64,000 nt of DNA, taken from DYRB01 sp963845265. GTDB taxonomy: Bacteria > Pseudomonadota > Gammaproteobacteria > Chromatiales > Chromatiaceae. This document shows positions 1 to 7,475 of this stretch, one piece after another. Below the pieces are notes generated by a model. It searched no databases and was not told the DNA's origin. It saw nothing but the letters and a program-made list of their open reading frames with translations. Each line of letters opens with the position of its first letter. Position 1 is the first letter of the stretch. The DNA lies in contig CAWJRN010000003.1 of NCBI GenBank assembly GCA_963845265.1, positions 124,001 through 188,000 of the forward strand, in the 5' to 3' direction. The position numbers and the translations under genes are program-made.

Positions 1-706
1 CGAGCGGGCCAAGGTTTTCATGATCGCCATCCAGTTGGCGGCGATCCTGGCGGTGGTCTGGGAGTATCGGATCAAGTTCACCCAGGTTCTGCTCGGGCTT
101 CCGTCGGACCGGGGGGCAAGGCGGTTCGCCCTGAACATCCTGGTGGCCTTTCTGCCCTCGGTCGTCCTAGGGCTGATCTTTGCCGGAATGATCAAGGAAT
201 ACCTGTTCAACCCCGTGACCGTGGCAACCGCCTTTATCGTTGGCGGTCTGTTGATCCTCTGGGCCGAGCGGCGGGACCACAAGGTCAGGGTCTTCAGCGT
301 GGACGACATGGGCTGGAAGGACGCCTTGAAGGTTGGTTTCGCGCAGACACTGGCCATGATCCCTGGTACTTCTCGATCCGGCGCGACCATCATTGGTGGG
401 CTCTTCTTTGGGTTGGAGCGACGCACCGCCACCGAGTTTTCGTTCTTCCTGGCGGTGCCGACCATGTTTGCGGCGACCATTTACGATGTCTACAAGCACC
501 TCGACCTGTTGACCCTGGATGATCTTCCGCTGTTCCTGGTGGGGGGGGTGACATCCTTCGTGGCAGCCTTTCTCGCGGTGCGGGGGCTGTTGAGGTACAT
601 CAGCCGTCACGACTTTACGGTCTTCGCGTGGTATCGGATTGCGTTCGGCATTATCGTCCTGGCCACCTTCTACTCCGGTCTGGTGACCTGGTCGGAGCCA
701 ATCTGA
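1..706 (+). CDS. uppP: Undecaprenyl-diphosphate phosphatase, 5'-truncated by window edge
   Basis: UppP/BacA-family integral membrane enzyme that dephosphorylates undecaprenyl diphosphate and recycles the lipid carrier used for peptidoglycan and other envelope polymers. The frame is already open at base 2, and the first visible residues (AIQLAAILAVV, after a Met at base 20) match an internal conserved segment of the family. The N-terminal E..P.SSTGH region is therefore missing and the Met at base 20 is not the start. The second signature, PGTSRSGAT, is at visible codons 121-129. Several hydrophobic helices follow. The gene ends 5 bp before the convergent smpB stop. Confidence 0.93.
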   Translation, partial: ERAKVFMIAIQLAAILAVVWEYRIKFTQVLLGLPSDRGARRFALNILVAFLPSVVLGLIFAGMIKEYLFNPVTVATAFIVGGLLILWAERRDHKVRVFSVDDMGWKDALKVGFAQTLAMIPGTSRSGATIIGGLFFGLERRTATEFSFFLAVPTMFAATIYDVYKHLDLLTLDDLPLFLVGGVTSFVAAFLAVRGLLRYISRHDFTVFAWYRIAFGIIVLATFYSGLVTWSEPI

Positions 707-711
707 CCCTC

Positions 712-1188
712 TCAGCGTTGTTTGAAGATGCGCTGCTTCTCGCGCTGCCAGTCTTTGTCCTTCTCGTCGGCCCGCTTGTCGTGAAGCTTCTTGCCCTTGG
801 CCAGGCCGATCTCGAGCTTGGCCCTGCCGTGCTTCCAGTACATGGCGGTTGGGACCAGTGTGTACCCGGCTCGCTCGGTCAGTCCGACGAGCTTACTGAG
901 CTGGTTGCGATGAAGCAGGAGTTTGCGGTTGCGTACGGGGTCTGGGGTGACATGGGTCGACGCTGTCGGTAGGGGCGAGATGTGAGCGCCGACGAGGAAC
1001 GCCTCCGCATGGAAGATCTTGACATAGCTCTCTTTGAGCTGGATGTGGCCGGCGCGCAGGCTCTTGACCTCCCAACCGGTCAGTACGAGCCCGGCCTCGT
1101 AGCGATCCTCGATATGGTAGTCGTGGCCCGCCTTCTTGTTGAGGGCAATGGTCGAGCCGCCGTCGGTCTTTTTCTTGGTCTTGGACAT
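712..1188 (-). CDS. smpB: SsrA (tmRNA)-binding protein SmpB
   Basis: Small basic protein that binds tmRNA and brings it to stalled ribosomes for trans-translation. The 158-residue product carries the family core (YEAGLVLTGWEVKSLRAG near the N-terminus, then LxExYVKI and HxNPxxxxRxRKLLLHR-like segments) and the basic tail that inserts in the mRNA channel (KGKKLHDKR...). The frame stays open for 12 more codons upstream, but MSKTKKK at 1188 fits the usual family length and was chosen. It is convergent with uppP and divergent from tpiA, so the 114-bp gap to tpiA must hold both promoters. Confidence 0.95.
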   Translation of the reverse strand: MSKTKKKTDGGSTIALNKKAGHDYHIEDRYEAGLVLTGWEVKSLRAGHIQLKESYVKIFHAEAFLVGAHISPLPTASTHVTPDPVRNRKLLLHRNQLSKLVGLTERAGYTLVPTAMYWKHGRAKLEIGLAKGKKLHDKRADEKDKDWQREKQRIFKQR

Positions 1189-1302
1189 CCGGTTAGTGTA
1201 AAGGAAAGCATGGTTCGGGTTCATGCCCCGCGGGGACGTTTTCGATTTGCTTTCGGTTGGTTCAGCGGCTAACCTTGCGGGCTGTTTTTACGGAGGTCAT
1301 CG

Positions 1303-2064
1303 ATGCGTCAACCACTGGTAGCCGGAAACTGGAAGATGAACGGAAGCGCAGCGAGCGCTCAGATGCTGCTGGCCGGTATTAAGGACGGTATGGCAGGCAT
1401 CGCCAAGACCGAGGTCCTGGTTTGTCCGCCCTTTCCCTATCTGGCCCAGGCGGTCGCTGCACTTGCTGGCACGGCGGTCGCTGTGGGGGCGCAGAACGCC
1501 TGCACCGAGGCGAGTGGTGCCTATACCGGCGAGGTCGCCGCGCCCATGATCAAGGATCTTGGCTGCACCTATGTCATTCTCGGCCACTCGGAGCGCCGCC
1601 AGTATTACGGCGAGACTGACGAGGTCGTTGCTCAGAAGTATGCCCAGGTCCTGGCCGCAGGGCTGACACCGATCCTGTGTGTGGGCGAGACCCTTGCCGA
1701 GCGCGAGGCGGGCCAGACCGAGGCCGTCGTTGCGCGGCACCTCGACGGGGTCATGCAGACCGCTGGCGTAGAGGCCATCGCCCGGGGCGTCATTGCCTAC
1801 GAGCCTGTTTGGGCCATCGGTACCGGCATGACCGCGACCCCGCAGCAGGCCCAGGATGTTCACGCCTTCCTGCGCCAGCGCATCGCCGCTCAGAGTGCAG
1901 AGGTGGCCGCTGGGGTGCGCATCCTTTACGGCGGCAGTATGAAGCCGGACAACGCCCAGGAGCTGATGACCCAGGCCGACATCGACGGTGGTTTGATCGG
2001 AGGGGCATCGCTCAAGGCTGCCGATTTTCTGGCCATCTGCCAGGCCGGCGACGACAACGCCTGA
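1303..2064 (+). CDS. tpiA: Triose-phosphate isomerase
   Basis: Interconverts dihydroxyacetone phosphate and glyceraldehyde 3-phosphate in glycolysis and the Calvin cycle; cytoplasmic. At 253 residues it has the normal length. Catalytic residues are visible: Lys11 in GNWKMNG, His95 in ILGHSERR and Glu167 in AYEPVWAIGTG; the phosphate-binding YGGSM is near the C-terminus. A strong ribosome-binding site (GGAGGT, 1292-1297) fixes the ATG at 1303. It is followed 8 bp later by secG, and both are probably co-transcribed with the tRNA. Confidence 0.97.
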   Translation: MRQPLVAGNWKMNGSAASAQMLLAGIKDGMAGIAKTEVLVCPPFPYLAQAVAALAGTAVAVGAQNACTEASGAYTGEVAAPMIKDLGCTYVILGHSERRQYYGETDEVVAQKYAQVLAAGLTPILCVGETLAEREAGQTEAVVARHLDGVMQTAGVEAIARGVIAYEPVWAIGTGMTATPQQAQDVHAFLRQRIAAQSAEVAAGVRILYGGSMKPDNAQELMTQADIDGGLIGGASLKAADFLAICQAGDDNA

Positions 2065-2072
2065 TATCCACT

Positions 2073-2528
2073 ATGCAGACGATTTTGACGGTTTTCCATC
2101 TGTTCCTGGCCATTGGCTTGGTCGGGCTGATCCTGATTCAGCACGGACGCGGGGCGGATGCGGGTGCTGCCTTTGGCAGTGGCGCCTCGGCGACGGTGTT
2201 CGGTGCCCAGGGTTCGGGCTCGTTCCTGAGTCGTACGACGGCCATTCTGGCGGCGCTGTTCTTCGTGACCAGTATCGTTATGGCATACTACGCACAGCAA
2301 ATCGAGGCGCCCAAGGGTCTCATGGAAGGCGGCGCAGGTGCGATTCAGCTTGAGGTGCCGCAGGTGCCTGTGGGCGAAGTCTCGGTCCCTGAGGTCGTGC
2401 AGCAGCCTGTGCAGGTGCAGGTAGAGTCGGTCGATATTCCGGTGGTACCCGGCACCGAGACCGCGCCGGTGCCCGTAGTCGGGGGCGATGTCCCCTCGCT
2501 TCCGCCGTCGGGAGGCGGAAACCAATAG
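2073..2528 (+). CDS. secG: Preprotein translocase subunit SecG with extended C-terminal tail
   Basis: Small inner-membrane subunit of the SecYEG channel. Two transmembrane segments (about residues 3-21 and 55-73) flank the conserved loop with QHGRGADAGAAFGSGAS and VFGAQGSGSFLSR. The product has 151 residues, longer than the 75-130 usual for the family. The extra length is a Val/Pro/Gln-rich tail of about 70 residues of unknown role. The start is the ATG at 2073, just after the tpiA stop; the frame is open much further upstream, but that part overlaps tpiA and is not coding. Confidence 0.93.
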   Translation: MQTILTVFHLFLAIGLVGLILIQHGRGADAGAAFGSGASATVFGAQGSGSFLSRTTAILAALFFVTSIVMAYYAQQIEAPKGLMEGGAGAIQLEVPQVPVGEVSVPEVVQQPVQVQVESVDIPVVPGTETAPVPVVGGDVPSLPPSGGGNQ

Positions 2529-2559
2529 CCCCGGGCGAGTCAGCCGGGTAGACGATTTA

Positions 2560-2644
2560 GCCGATGTGGTGAAATTGGTAGACACGCTATCTTGAGGGGG
2601 TAGTGGCGCAAGCCGTGCCGGTTCGAGTCCGGCCATCGGCACCA
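2560..2644 (+). tRNA. tRNA-Leu (anticodon GAG)
   Basis: An 85-nt class II tRNA. The acceptor stem GCCGATG (2560-2566) pairs with CATCGGC (2634-2640), followed by A and an encoded CCA. The anticodon stem CTATC/GGTAG encloses the loop TTGAGGG with anticodon GAG. There is a long variable arm, and the T arm contains GGTTCGAGTCC. It resembles E. coli tRNA-Leu(GAG). It lies 31 nt after secG with no clear promoter of its own, so it is probably processed from the tpiA-secG transcript. Confidence 0.96.
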
Positions 2645-2650
2645 ACACTC

Positions 2651-2690
2651 AAAAAGTGGTACCCGCGCAGGTGGGTGCCGCTTTTTTTTT
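2651..2690 (+). terminator. Rho-independent terminator after tRNA-Leu
   Basis: The arms AGTGGTACCCGC (2655-2666) and GTGGGTGCCGCT (2671-2682) pair over 12 positions with G-U wobbles and a 4-nt loop, and a run of nine T follows (2682-2690). This closes the tpiA-secG-tRNA unit and insulates it from the nuo promoter 57 bp downstream. Confidence 0.9.
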
Positions 2691-2746
2691 GCCTCGAATG
2701 GCTCTTAAGTTACTGAAATTCCTAAAAAAAATGGTTGTGCTCCGGG

Positions 2747-2775
2747 TTGACACAGGGGGCGCTGCCCTCTACTAT
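2747..2775 (+). promoter_or_regulatory. Sigma-70 promoter of the nuo operon
   Basis: A perfect -35 TTGACA (2747-2752), a 17-bp spacer and a -10 TACTAT (2770-2775; 5 of 6) lie 53 bp upstream of the nuoA start. The tRNA terminator ends upstream, so this is the expected entry point for the 15-kb complex I operon. Its position also argues against nuoA starts upstream of 2828. Confidence 0.85.
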
Positions 2776-2827
2776 GCCCCACCACACCGCAGGAAATGCT
2801 TACACAAGAACAGCGGGGGACGACAGG

Positions 2828-3184
2828 GTGCTTGAAAACTATCTGCCCATCTTGATCTTCGTGGTAATCGGGGTCCTTGTGGGTGTCATTGCCCCAGCCG
2901 CTGGTTACTTCCTCGGTCCCCGCCGTCCGGATTCCGAGAAGGACTCTCCGTACGAGTGCGGCTTCGAGGCGTTCGAGACCGCGCGCATGAAGTTCGACGT
3001 GCGCTATTACCTGGTCGCCATCCTCTTCATCATCTTCGATCTCGAGATCGCCTTCCTTTTCCCTTGGGCGGTCGTGCTCGACCAGCTCGGCGGCTTCGGT
3101 CTGGTCGCCATGTTCATCTTCCTGGGGATCCTGGTAGTCGGATTCATCTATGAGTGGAAGAAGGGGGCCCTGGAATGGGAATAG
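2828..3184 (+). CDS. nuoA: NADH-quinone oxidoreductase subunit A
   Basis: Membrane subunit of complex I with three transmembrane helices. The 118-residue product starting VLENYLPILIF with the GTG at 2828 matches the family's usual length. It holds the conserved YECGFE motif and the RFDVRYYL-like and FDLEIAFLFPW segments that contact the quinone channel. A GCGGGGGA ribosome-binding site precedes the GTG. The frame is open upstream to 2735, but that stretch contains the promoter. It overlaps nuoB by 10 bp. Confidence 0.95.
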   Translation: MLENYLPILIFVVIGVLVGVIAPAAGYFLGPRRPDSEKDSPYECGFEAFETARMKFDVRYYLVAILFIIFDLEIAFLFPWAVVLDQLGGFGLVAMFIFLGILVVGFIYEWKKGALEWE

Positions 3185-3651
3185 AAGGCATCCTGGAAAA
3201 GGGCGTCGTCACAACGACCGCCGACCAGCTCATCAACTGGGCGCGCACCGGGTCCATGTGGCCCATGACCTTCGGTCTCGCCTGTTGTGCGGTGGAGATG
3301 ATGCATGCCGGCGCCAGCCGCTATGACATGGATCGCTTCGGCATCGTCTTTCGCCCCAGCCCCAGGCAGTCCGACGTCATGATCGTCGCTGGGACCCTGT
3401 GCAATAAGATGGCCCCGGCCCTGCGCAAGGTCTACGACCAGATGGCGGAGCCCCGCTGGGTGATCTCCATGGGCTCTTGCGCCAATGGCGGCGGTTACTA
3501 TCACTACTCCTATTCCGTGGTGCGTGGCTGTGATCGCATCGTGCCGGTAGATGTCTATGTTCCGGGCTGTCCCCCGACGGCCGAGGCCCTGCTTTACGGC
3601 ATCCTCCAGTTGCAGAACAAGATTCGCCGAACCAACACTATCGCCCGCTGA
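3175..3651 (+). CDS. nuoB: NADH-quinone oxidoreductase subunit B
   Basis: Peripheral-arm subunit that carries the terminal iron-sulfur cluster N2 next to the quinone site. In the 158-residue product the four cluster ligands are visible: Cys37-Cys38 (LACCAVEMM), Cys102 (GSCANGG) and Cys132 (PGCPPTAEAL). The ATG at 3175 overlaps the end of nuoA by 10 bp, which suggests translational coupling. An upstream ATG at 3154 would add seven residues not usual for the family. Confidence 0.96.
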   Translation: MGIEGILEKGVVTTTADQLINWARTGSMWPMTFGLACCAVEMMHAGASRYDMDRFGIVFRPSPRQSDVMIVAGTLCNKMAPALRKVYDQMAEPRWVISMGSCANGGGYYHYSYSVVRGCDRIVPVDVYVPGCPPTAEALLYGILQLQNKIRRTNTIAR

Positions 3652-3663
3652 GTCGCTCCCAAC

Positions 3664-4395
3664 ATGGCAACACAGGATTCGATCACCGGCGATGGCCGGT
3701 TGGACGCCCTCGCAGCCAGCCTGACCAAACATTTGGGTGGCTTGGGTTGCGAGACCCTGGCGGGCGCCGGCGAACTGACGCTGGTGGTGCCGTCCGAGCA
3801 CTGGCCCCGCGTCGCCCGCACCCTGCGCGACCACAAAGATCTGTGCCTGGCACAACTGACTGATGTTTGTGGTCTGGACTATGCGGCCTACGGCAAGGCC
3901 GAGTGGGACACGGTCGCGGCTTCGTCCACGGGCTTTGGGCGTGGCGTGGACCGTGGCCCGGAGCTGGCGGCGGATGATCCGAAGCGCTTTGCTGCGGTCT
4001 ATCACCTGCTGTCCATCGCTCACAATTGTCGGCTGCGGGTGCGCGTCTACGCCGAGGCCCAAGAAGGCGGCGACTCACCCATGGTGGACTCGATGGTCGA
4101 TGTCTGGCCCTCCGCCAACTGGTTTGAGCGCGAGGCCTTCGACCTGTACGGCATCCTATTTCGGGGGCACCCGGATCTGCGGCGCATCCTGACCGACTAC
4201 GGTTTCGTCGGGCACCCCTTCCGCAAGGACTTCCCCATTTGTGGTCATGTCGAGATGCGCTACGACCCGGTGCAGGAACGCGTGGTCTACGGGCCGGTCG
4301 AGATCGAGCCCCGGGTCTTGGTGCCCAAGGTGATTCGCGCCGACAGCCGCTACGCCAGAGACCCAGCCGCCGGGATGGACGCCTCCGATGCCTGA
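3664..4395 (+). CDS. nuoC: NADH-quinone oxidoreductase subunit C
   Basis: 30-kDa peripheral subunit that bridges the Q module. At 243 residues it holds the family hallmarks: LTDVCGLDY near residue 62, the NWFEREAFDLYGI block, GHPDLRRILTDYGF, and GHPFRKDFP. It has its own ATG 12 bp after nuoB and overlaps nuoD by 8 bp. NuoC and NuoD are separate here, not fused as in E. coli. Confidence 0.95.
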   Translation: MATQDSITGDGRLDALAASLTKHLGGLGCETLAGAGELTLVVPSEHWPRVARTLRDHKDLCLAQLTDVCGLDYAAYGKAEWDTVAASSTGFGRGVDRGPELAADDPKRFAAVYHLLSIAHNCRLRVRVYAEAQEGGDSPMVDSMVDVWPSANWFEREAFDLYGILFRGHPDLRRILTDYGFVGHPFRKDFPICGHVEMRYDPVQERVVYGPVEIEPRVLVPKVIRADSRYARDPAAGMDASDA

Positions 4396-5647
4396 AATCC
4401 GTAACTACACCCTGAACTTCGGGCCCCAGCACCCGGCCGCCCATGGCGTGCTGCGCCTGGTGTTGGAGATGGATGGCGAGGTCATCGAGCGCGCCGACCC
4501 TCACGTCGGCCTGCTCCACCGCGGCACCGAGAAGCTGGCAGAGACCAAGCCCTACAACCAGAGCATTGGCTACATGGACCGTCTGGACTATGTGTCCATG
4601 ATGTGTAGCGAGCATGGTTATGTGCGGGCCATCGAGAAGCTGCTCGGTTTCGAGGCCCCGATCCGGGCGCAGTATATCCGCACCCTGTTCGACGAGATCA
4701 CCCGCATCCTGAACCACCTCATGTGGCTCGGGACCCATGGGCTCGACATCGGCGCCATGACGGTCTTCCTCTATTGCTTCCGCGAGCGCGAGGACCTGAT
4801 GGATTGCTACGAGGCGGTCTCCGGGGCGCGCATGCACGCCAGCTACTATCGCCCGGGCGGTGTCTATCGCGACCTGCCGGCGCGCATGCCACGCTACGAC
4901 GAGAAGGCATCCAAGTGGCATTCGGAGAAGGACTTCGTCCGACGTAACAGCGCCCGAGATGGCTCCTTGCTGGATTTCCTTGAGGACTTCACCGAGCGCT
5001 TCCCGGGTTATGTGGACGAGTATGAGACCCTGCTGACCGACAATCGCATCTGGAAACAGCGCACCGTCGACATCGGTATCGTTTCCGCGGAGCGTGCGAT
5101 TGCCCTGGGTTTCACCGGTCCCATGCTGAGGGGCTCAGGTGTCGAGTGGGATCTGCGTAAAAAGCAGCCCTATGCCGCTTATGACCGCGTGGACTTCGAT
5201 ATCCCCGTGGGGGTCAACGGCGACTGTTACGACCGCTACCTGGTTCGGGTCGAGGAGATGCGCCAGTCGAACCGGATCATGAGGCAGTGCATCGATTGGC
5301 TGCGCGCCAATCCAGGCCCTGTCATGATCGGCGACCACAAGGTCGCGCCACCCGCCCGGGAGGCGATGAAGGACGACATGGAGGCCCTGATCCACCACTT
5401 TAAGCTCTTCACCGAGGGCTACTGCACGCCGCCGGGCGAGGTTTATGCGGCGGTGGAGGCCCCTAAGGGCGAGTTTGGTTGCTATATCGTCTCCGATGGG
5501 GCCAACAAGCCCTATCGTCTCAAGGTGCGTGCCCCCGGTTTCGTGCATCTGGCGGCCATGGACGAGATGGCTCGCGGCCACATGCTCGCGGACGTGGTGG
5601 CGATCATCGGCACCATGGACATCGTATTCGGGGAGATCGATCGCTGA
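4388..5647 (+). CDS. nuoD: NADH-quinone oxidoreductase subunit D
   Basis: 49-kDa subunit, related to hydrogenase large subunits, that forms the quinone-binding cavity with NuoB. The 419-residue product begins MPEIRNYTLNFGPQHPAAHG; the His pair in the GPQHPAAHG loop lines the quinone site. Further hallmarks are HVGLLHRGTEKL, YCxPRExYA-like sequence (YCTPPGEVYAAVEAPKGEFG) and a C-terminus ending FGEIDR. It overlaps nuoC and shares its final A with the start of nuoE. Confidence 0.96.
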   Translation: MPEIRNYTLNFGPQHPAAHGVLRLVLEMDGEVIERADPHVGLLHRGTEKLAETKPYNQSIGYMDRLDYVSMMCSEHGYVRAIEKLLGFEAPIRAQYIRTLFDEITRILNHLMWLGTHGLDIGAMTVFLYCFREREDLMDCYEAVSGARMHASYYRPGGVYRDLPARMPRYDEKASKWHSEKDFVRRNSARDGSLLDFLEDFTERFPGYVDEYETLLTDNRIWKQRTVDIGIVSAERAIALGFTGPMLRGSGVEWDLRKKQPYAAYDRVDFDIPVGVNGDCYDRYLVRVEEMRQSNRIMRQCIDWLRANPGPVMIGDHKVAPPAREAMKDDMEALIHHFKLFTEGYCTPPGEVYAAVEAPKGEFGCYIVSDGANKPYRLKVRAPGFVHLAAMDEMARGHMLADVVAIIGTMDIVFGEIDR

Positions 5648-6180
5648 TGGCCTTCAGAAATGCGCCCATGTCCGCAGCCGCTCCTGAGGCGGTGGACCCA
5701 GACACCCTCTTCACGCCGGAGATCCGCGCCCAGATCGAGACTTGGTGTGCCAAGTATCCCGCGGAGTGGCGTCAGTCGGCGGTGATCCCGTCGCTGCACA
5801 TTTTGCAGGACGCCAACGGGGGCTGGCTGGCCCAGCAGCAGCTTGACGACCTGGCGACGTATCTCGACATGCCAGCCATCGCCGTCTACGAGGTGGCGAG
5901 CTTCTACTCGATGTTCGACCTGGAGCCCGTGGGGCGGCACAAGGTCTGTGTGTGCAACAGCGTCTCCTGCCTGCTCAATGGGTCCGAGGAGTTGATGCAC
6001 CACGTCGAAGAAAAGTACGGTGTAGGCCCAGGCAAGACGACCGCGGACGGCAAGTTCACCTTGAAGGAGGTAGAGTGCCTCGGGGCCTGCAAAGACGCCC
6101 CGGCGGTGCTGATTGGGCGCACCTACCATGAGAAGGTCTCTCCCGAGGCCATCGACAAGCTGATCGACGGGCTGGAGTAA
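5647..6180 (+). CDS. nuoE: NADH-quinone oxidoreductase subunit E
   Basis: 24-kDa subunit holding the off-path 2Fe-2S cluster N1a in the NADH module. The 177-residue product has the thioredoxin-like fold signature with ligands Cys103-x4-Cys108 (CNSVSC) and Cys144-x3-Cys148 (CLGAC). The ATG at 5647 overlaps the nuoD stop (TGATG), which supports coupling. An internal Met at 5668 (MSAAAPE) is a possible alternative start. Confidence 0.94.
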   Translation: MAFRNAPMSAAAPEAVDPDTLFTPEIRAQIETWCAKYPAEWRQSAVIPSLHILQDANGGWLAQQQLDDLATYLDMPAIAVYEVASFYSMFDLEPVGRHKVCVCNSVSCLLNGSEELMHHVEEKYGVGPGKTTADGKFTLKEVECLGACKDAPAVLIGRTYHEKVSPEAIDKLIDGLE

Positions 6181-6184
6181 GGGC

Positions 6185-7465
6185 ATGGAACAGAATCAAG
6201 TCTGTCTGCGTACCCTGCTCCTGGAAGAGCACGGCGACGCACCCTGGACCCTCGCCGCCTACCGCGCTGCCGGTGGGTACCAGCAGTGGGAGAAGATCCT
6301 CAAGGAGAAGACCGATCCGGTCGCCATCATCGAGGAGCTGAAGCTCTCCAATCTGCGTGGGCGAGGTGGTGCAGGTTTCCCCACCGGGCTCAAGTGGTCC
6401 TTCATGCCGCGTACGGCCCCGGGGCAGAAGTACATCGTCTGCAACTCTGACGAGGGTGAGCCTGGGACCTGCAAGGACCGGGACATCCTGCGCTTTAACC
6501 CCCATCAGCTCATCGAGGGCATGGCCATTGCCGGCTACTGCATCGGTGCCACGGCTGGGTACAACTATATTCGGGGCGAATTCTTCGAGCCCATCGACCG
6601 CTTCGAGGCGGCCGTCCGGGAGGCCTATGCCGCGGGTTTGATCGGCAAGGACGTGCAGGGGGCCGGCGTAGACTTCGACCTCTATACCCATGTCGGCGCC
6701 GGCGCCTACATCTGCGGCGAGGAGACGGCGCTCCTGGAGTCCATCGAGGGCAAGAAGGGCCAGCCGCGCTTCAAGCCGCCATTCCCTGCCCAGGTCGGGC
6801 TCTTCGGGCGCCCGACCACCATCAACAACACCGAGTCGCTCGCCTCGGTCCCGGTGATCTTGGAGAGGGGAGGGCAGTGGTTCCTGGAGCAGGGCAAGCC
6901 CAACAACGGCGGCACCAAGCTCTTTTCGATCAGCGGTCACGTCAACAACCCTGCCAACTTCGAAGTCCCCATGGGCACGCCCTTCGCGACCCTGTTGGAG
7001 ATGGCGGGGGGGGTCAAGGACGGGCGCAAGCTCAAGGCCGTGATCCCCGGCGGGTCCTCTGTGCCGGTAGTGCCCGGCGACATCATGATGACCACGGACA
7101 TGGACTACGACTCCGTGGCCAAGGCCGGCTCCATGCTGGGCTCCGGGGCCATCATCGTGATTGCCGAGGGGACCTGTATGGTCAAGGTCCTGGCTAACCT
7201 GGCCCACTTCTACGCAGCCGAGTCCTGTGGCCAGTGCACCCCCTGCCGCGAGGGCACCGGCTGGCTGTCCCGGGTCGTCCATCGCATCGAACACGGCCAG
7301 GGTCGCCCCGAGGACCTGGAATTGCTCGATAGCGTTGCCGGGCGCATCGGGGGTCGCACCATCTGCGCCCTGGGGGACGCCGCCGCCATGCCGGTGCAAA
7401 GCTTCCTCAAGCACTACGCCCACGAATTCGAGTATCACATCGCGCACGGTCGCTGCCCGGTGTGA
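6185..7465 (+). CDS. nuoF: NADH-quinone oxidoreductase subunit F
   Basis: 51-kDa NADH-binding subunit with FMN and the 4Fe-4S cluster N3. The 426-residue product shows the FMN/NADH glycine-rich motif LRGRGGAGFPTGLKW near residue 57, the NSDEGEPGTCKDRDI block, and GAYICGEETALLESIEG. The cluster motif SCGQCTPCREGTGW with a distal Cys (TICALGD) is near the C-terminus. It starts 4 bp after nuoE. Confidence 0.97.
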   Translation: MEQNQVCLRTLLLEEHGDAPWTLAAYRAAGGYQQWEKILKEKTDPVAIIEELKLSNLRGRGGAGFPTGLKWSFMPRTAPGQKYIVCNSDEGEPGTCKDRDILRFNPHQLIEGMAIAGYCIGATAGYNYIRGEFFEPIDRFEAAVREAYAAGLIGKDVQGAGVDFDLYTHVGAGAYICGEETALLESIEGKKGQPRFKPPFPAQVGLFGRPTTINNTESLASVPVILERGGQWFLEQGKPNNGGTKLFSISGHVNNPANFEVPMGTPFATLLEMAGGVKDGRKLKAVIPGGSSVPVVPGDIMMTTDMDYDSVAKAGSMLGSGAIIVIAEGTCMVKVLANLAHFYAAESCGQCTPCREGTGWLSRVVHRIEHGQGRPEDLELLDSVAGRIGGRTICALGDAAAMPVQSFLKHYAHEFEYHIAHGRCPV

Positions 7466-7475
7466 GGACCTGACC

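Noticed and set aside
1926..2648. 240-codon reverse frame over secG and the tRNA
   Set aside because: It crosses tpiA, secG and the tRNA on the antisense strand and has no recognisable features.
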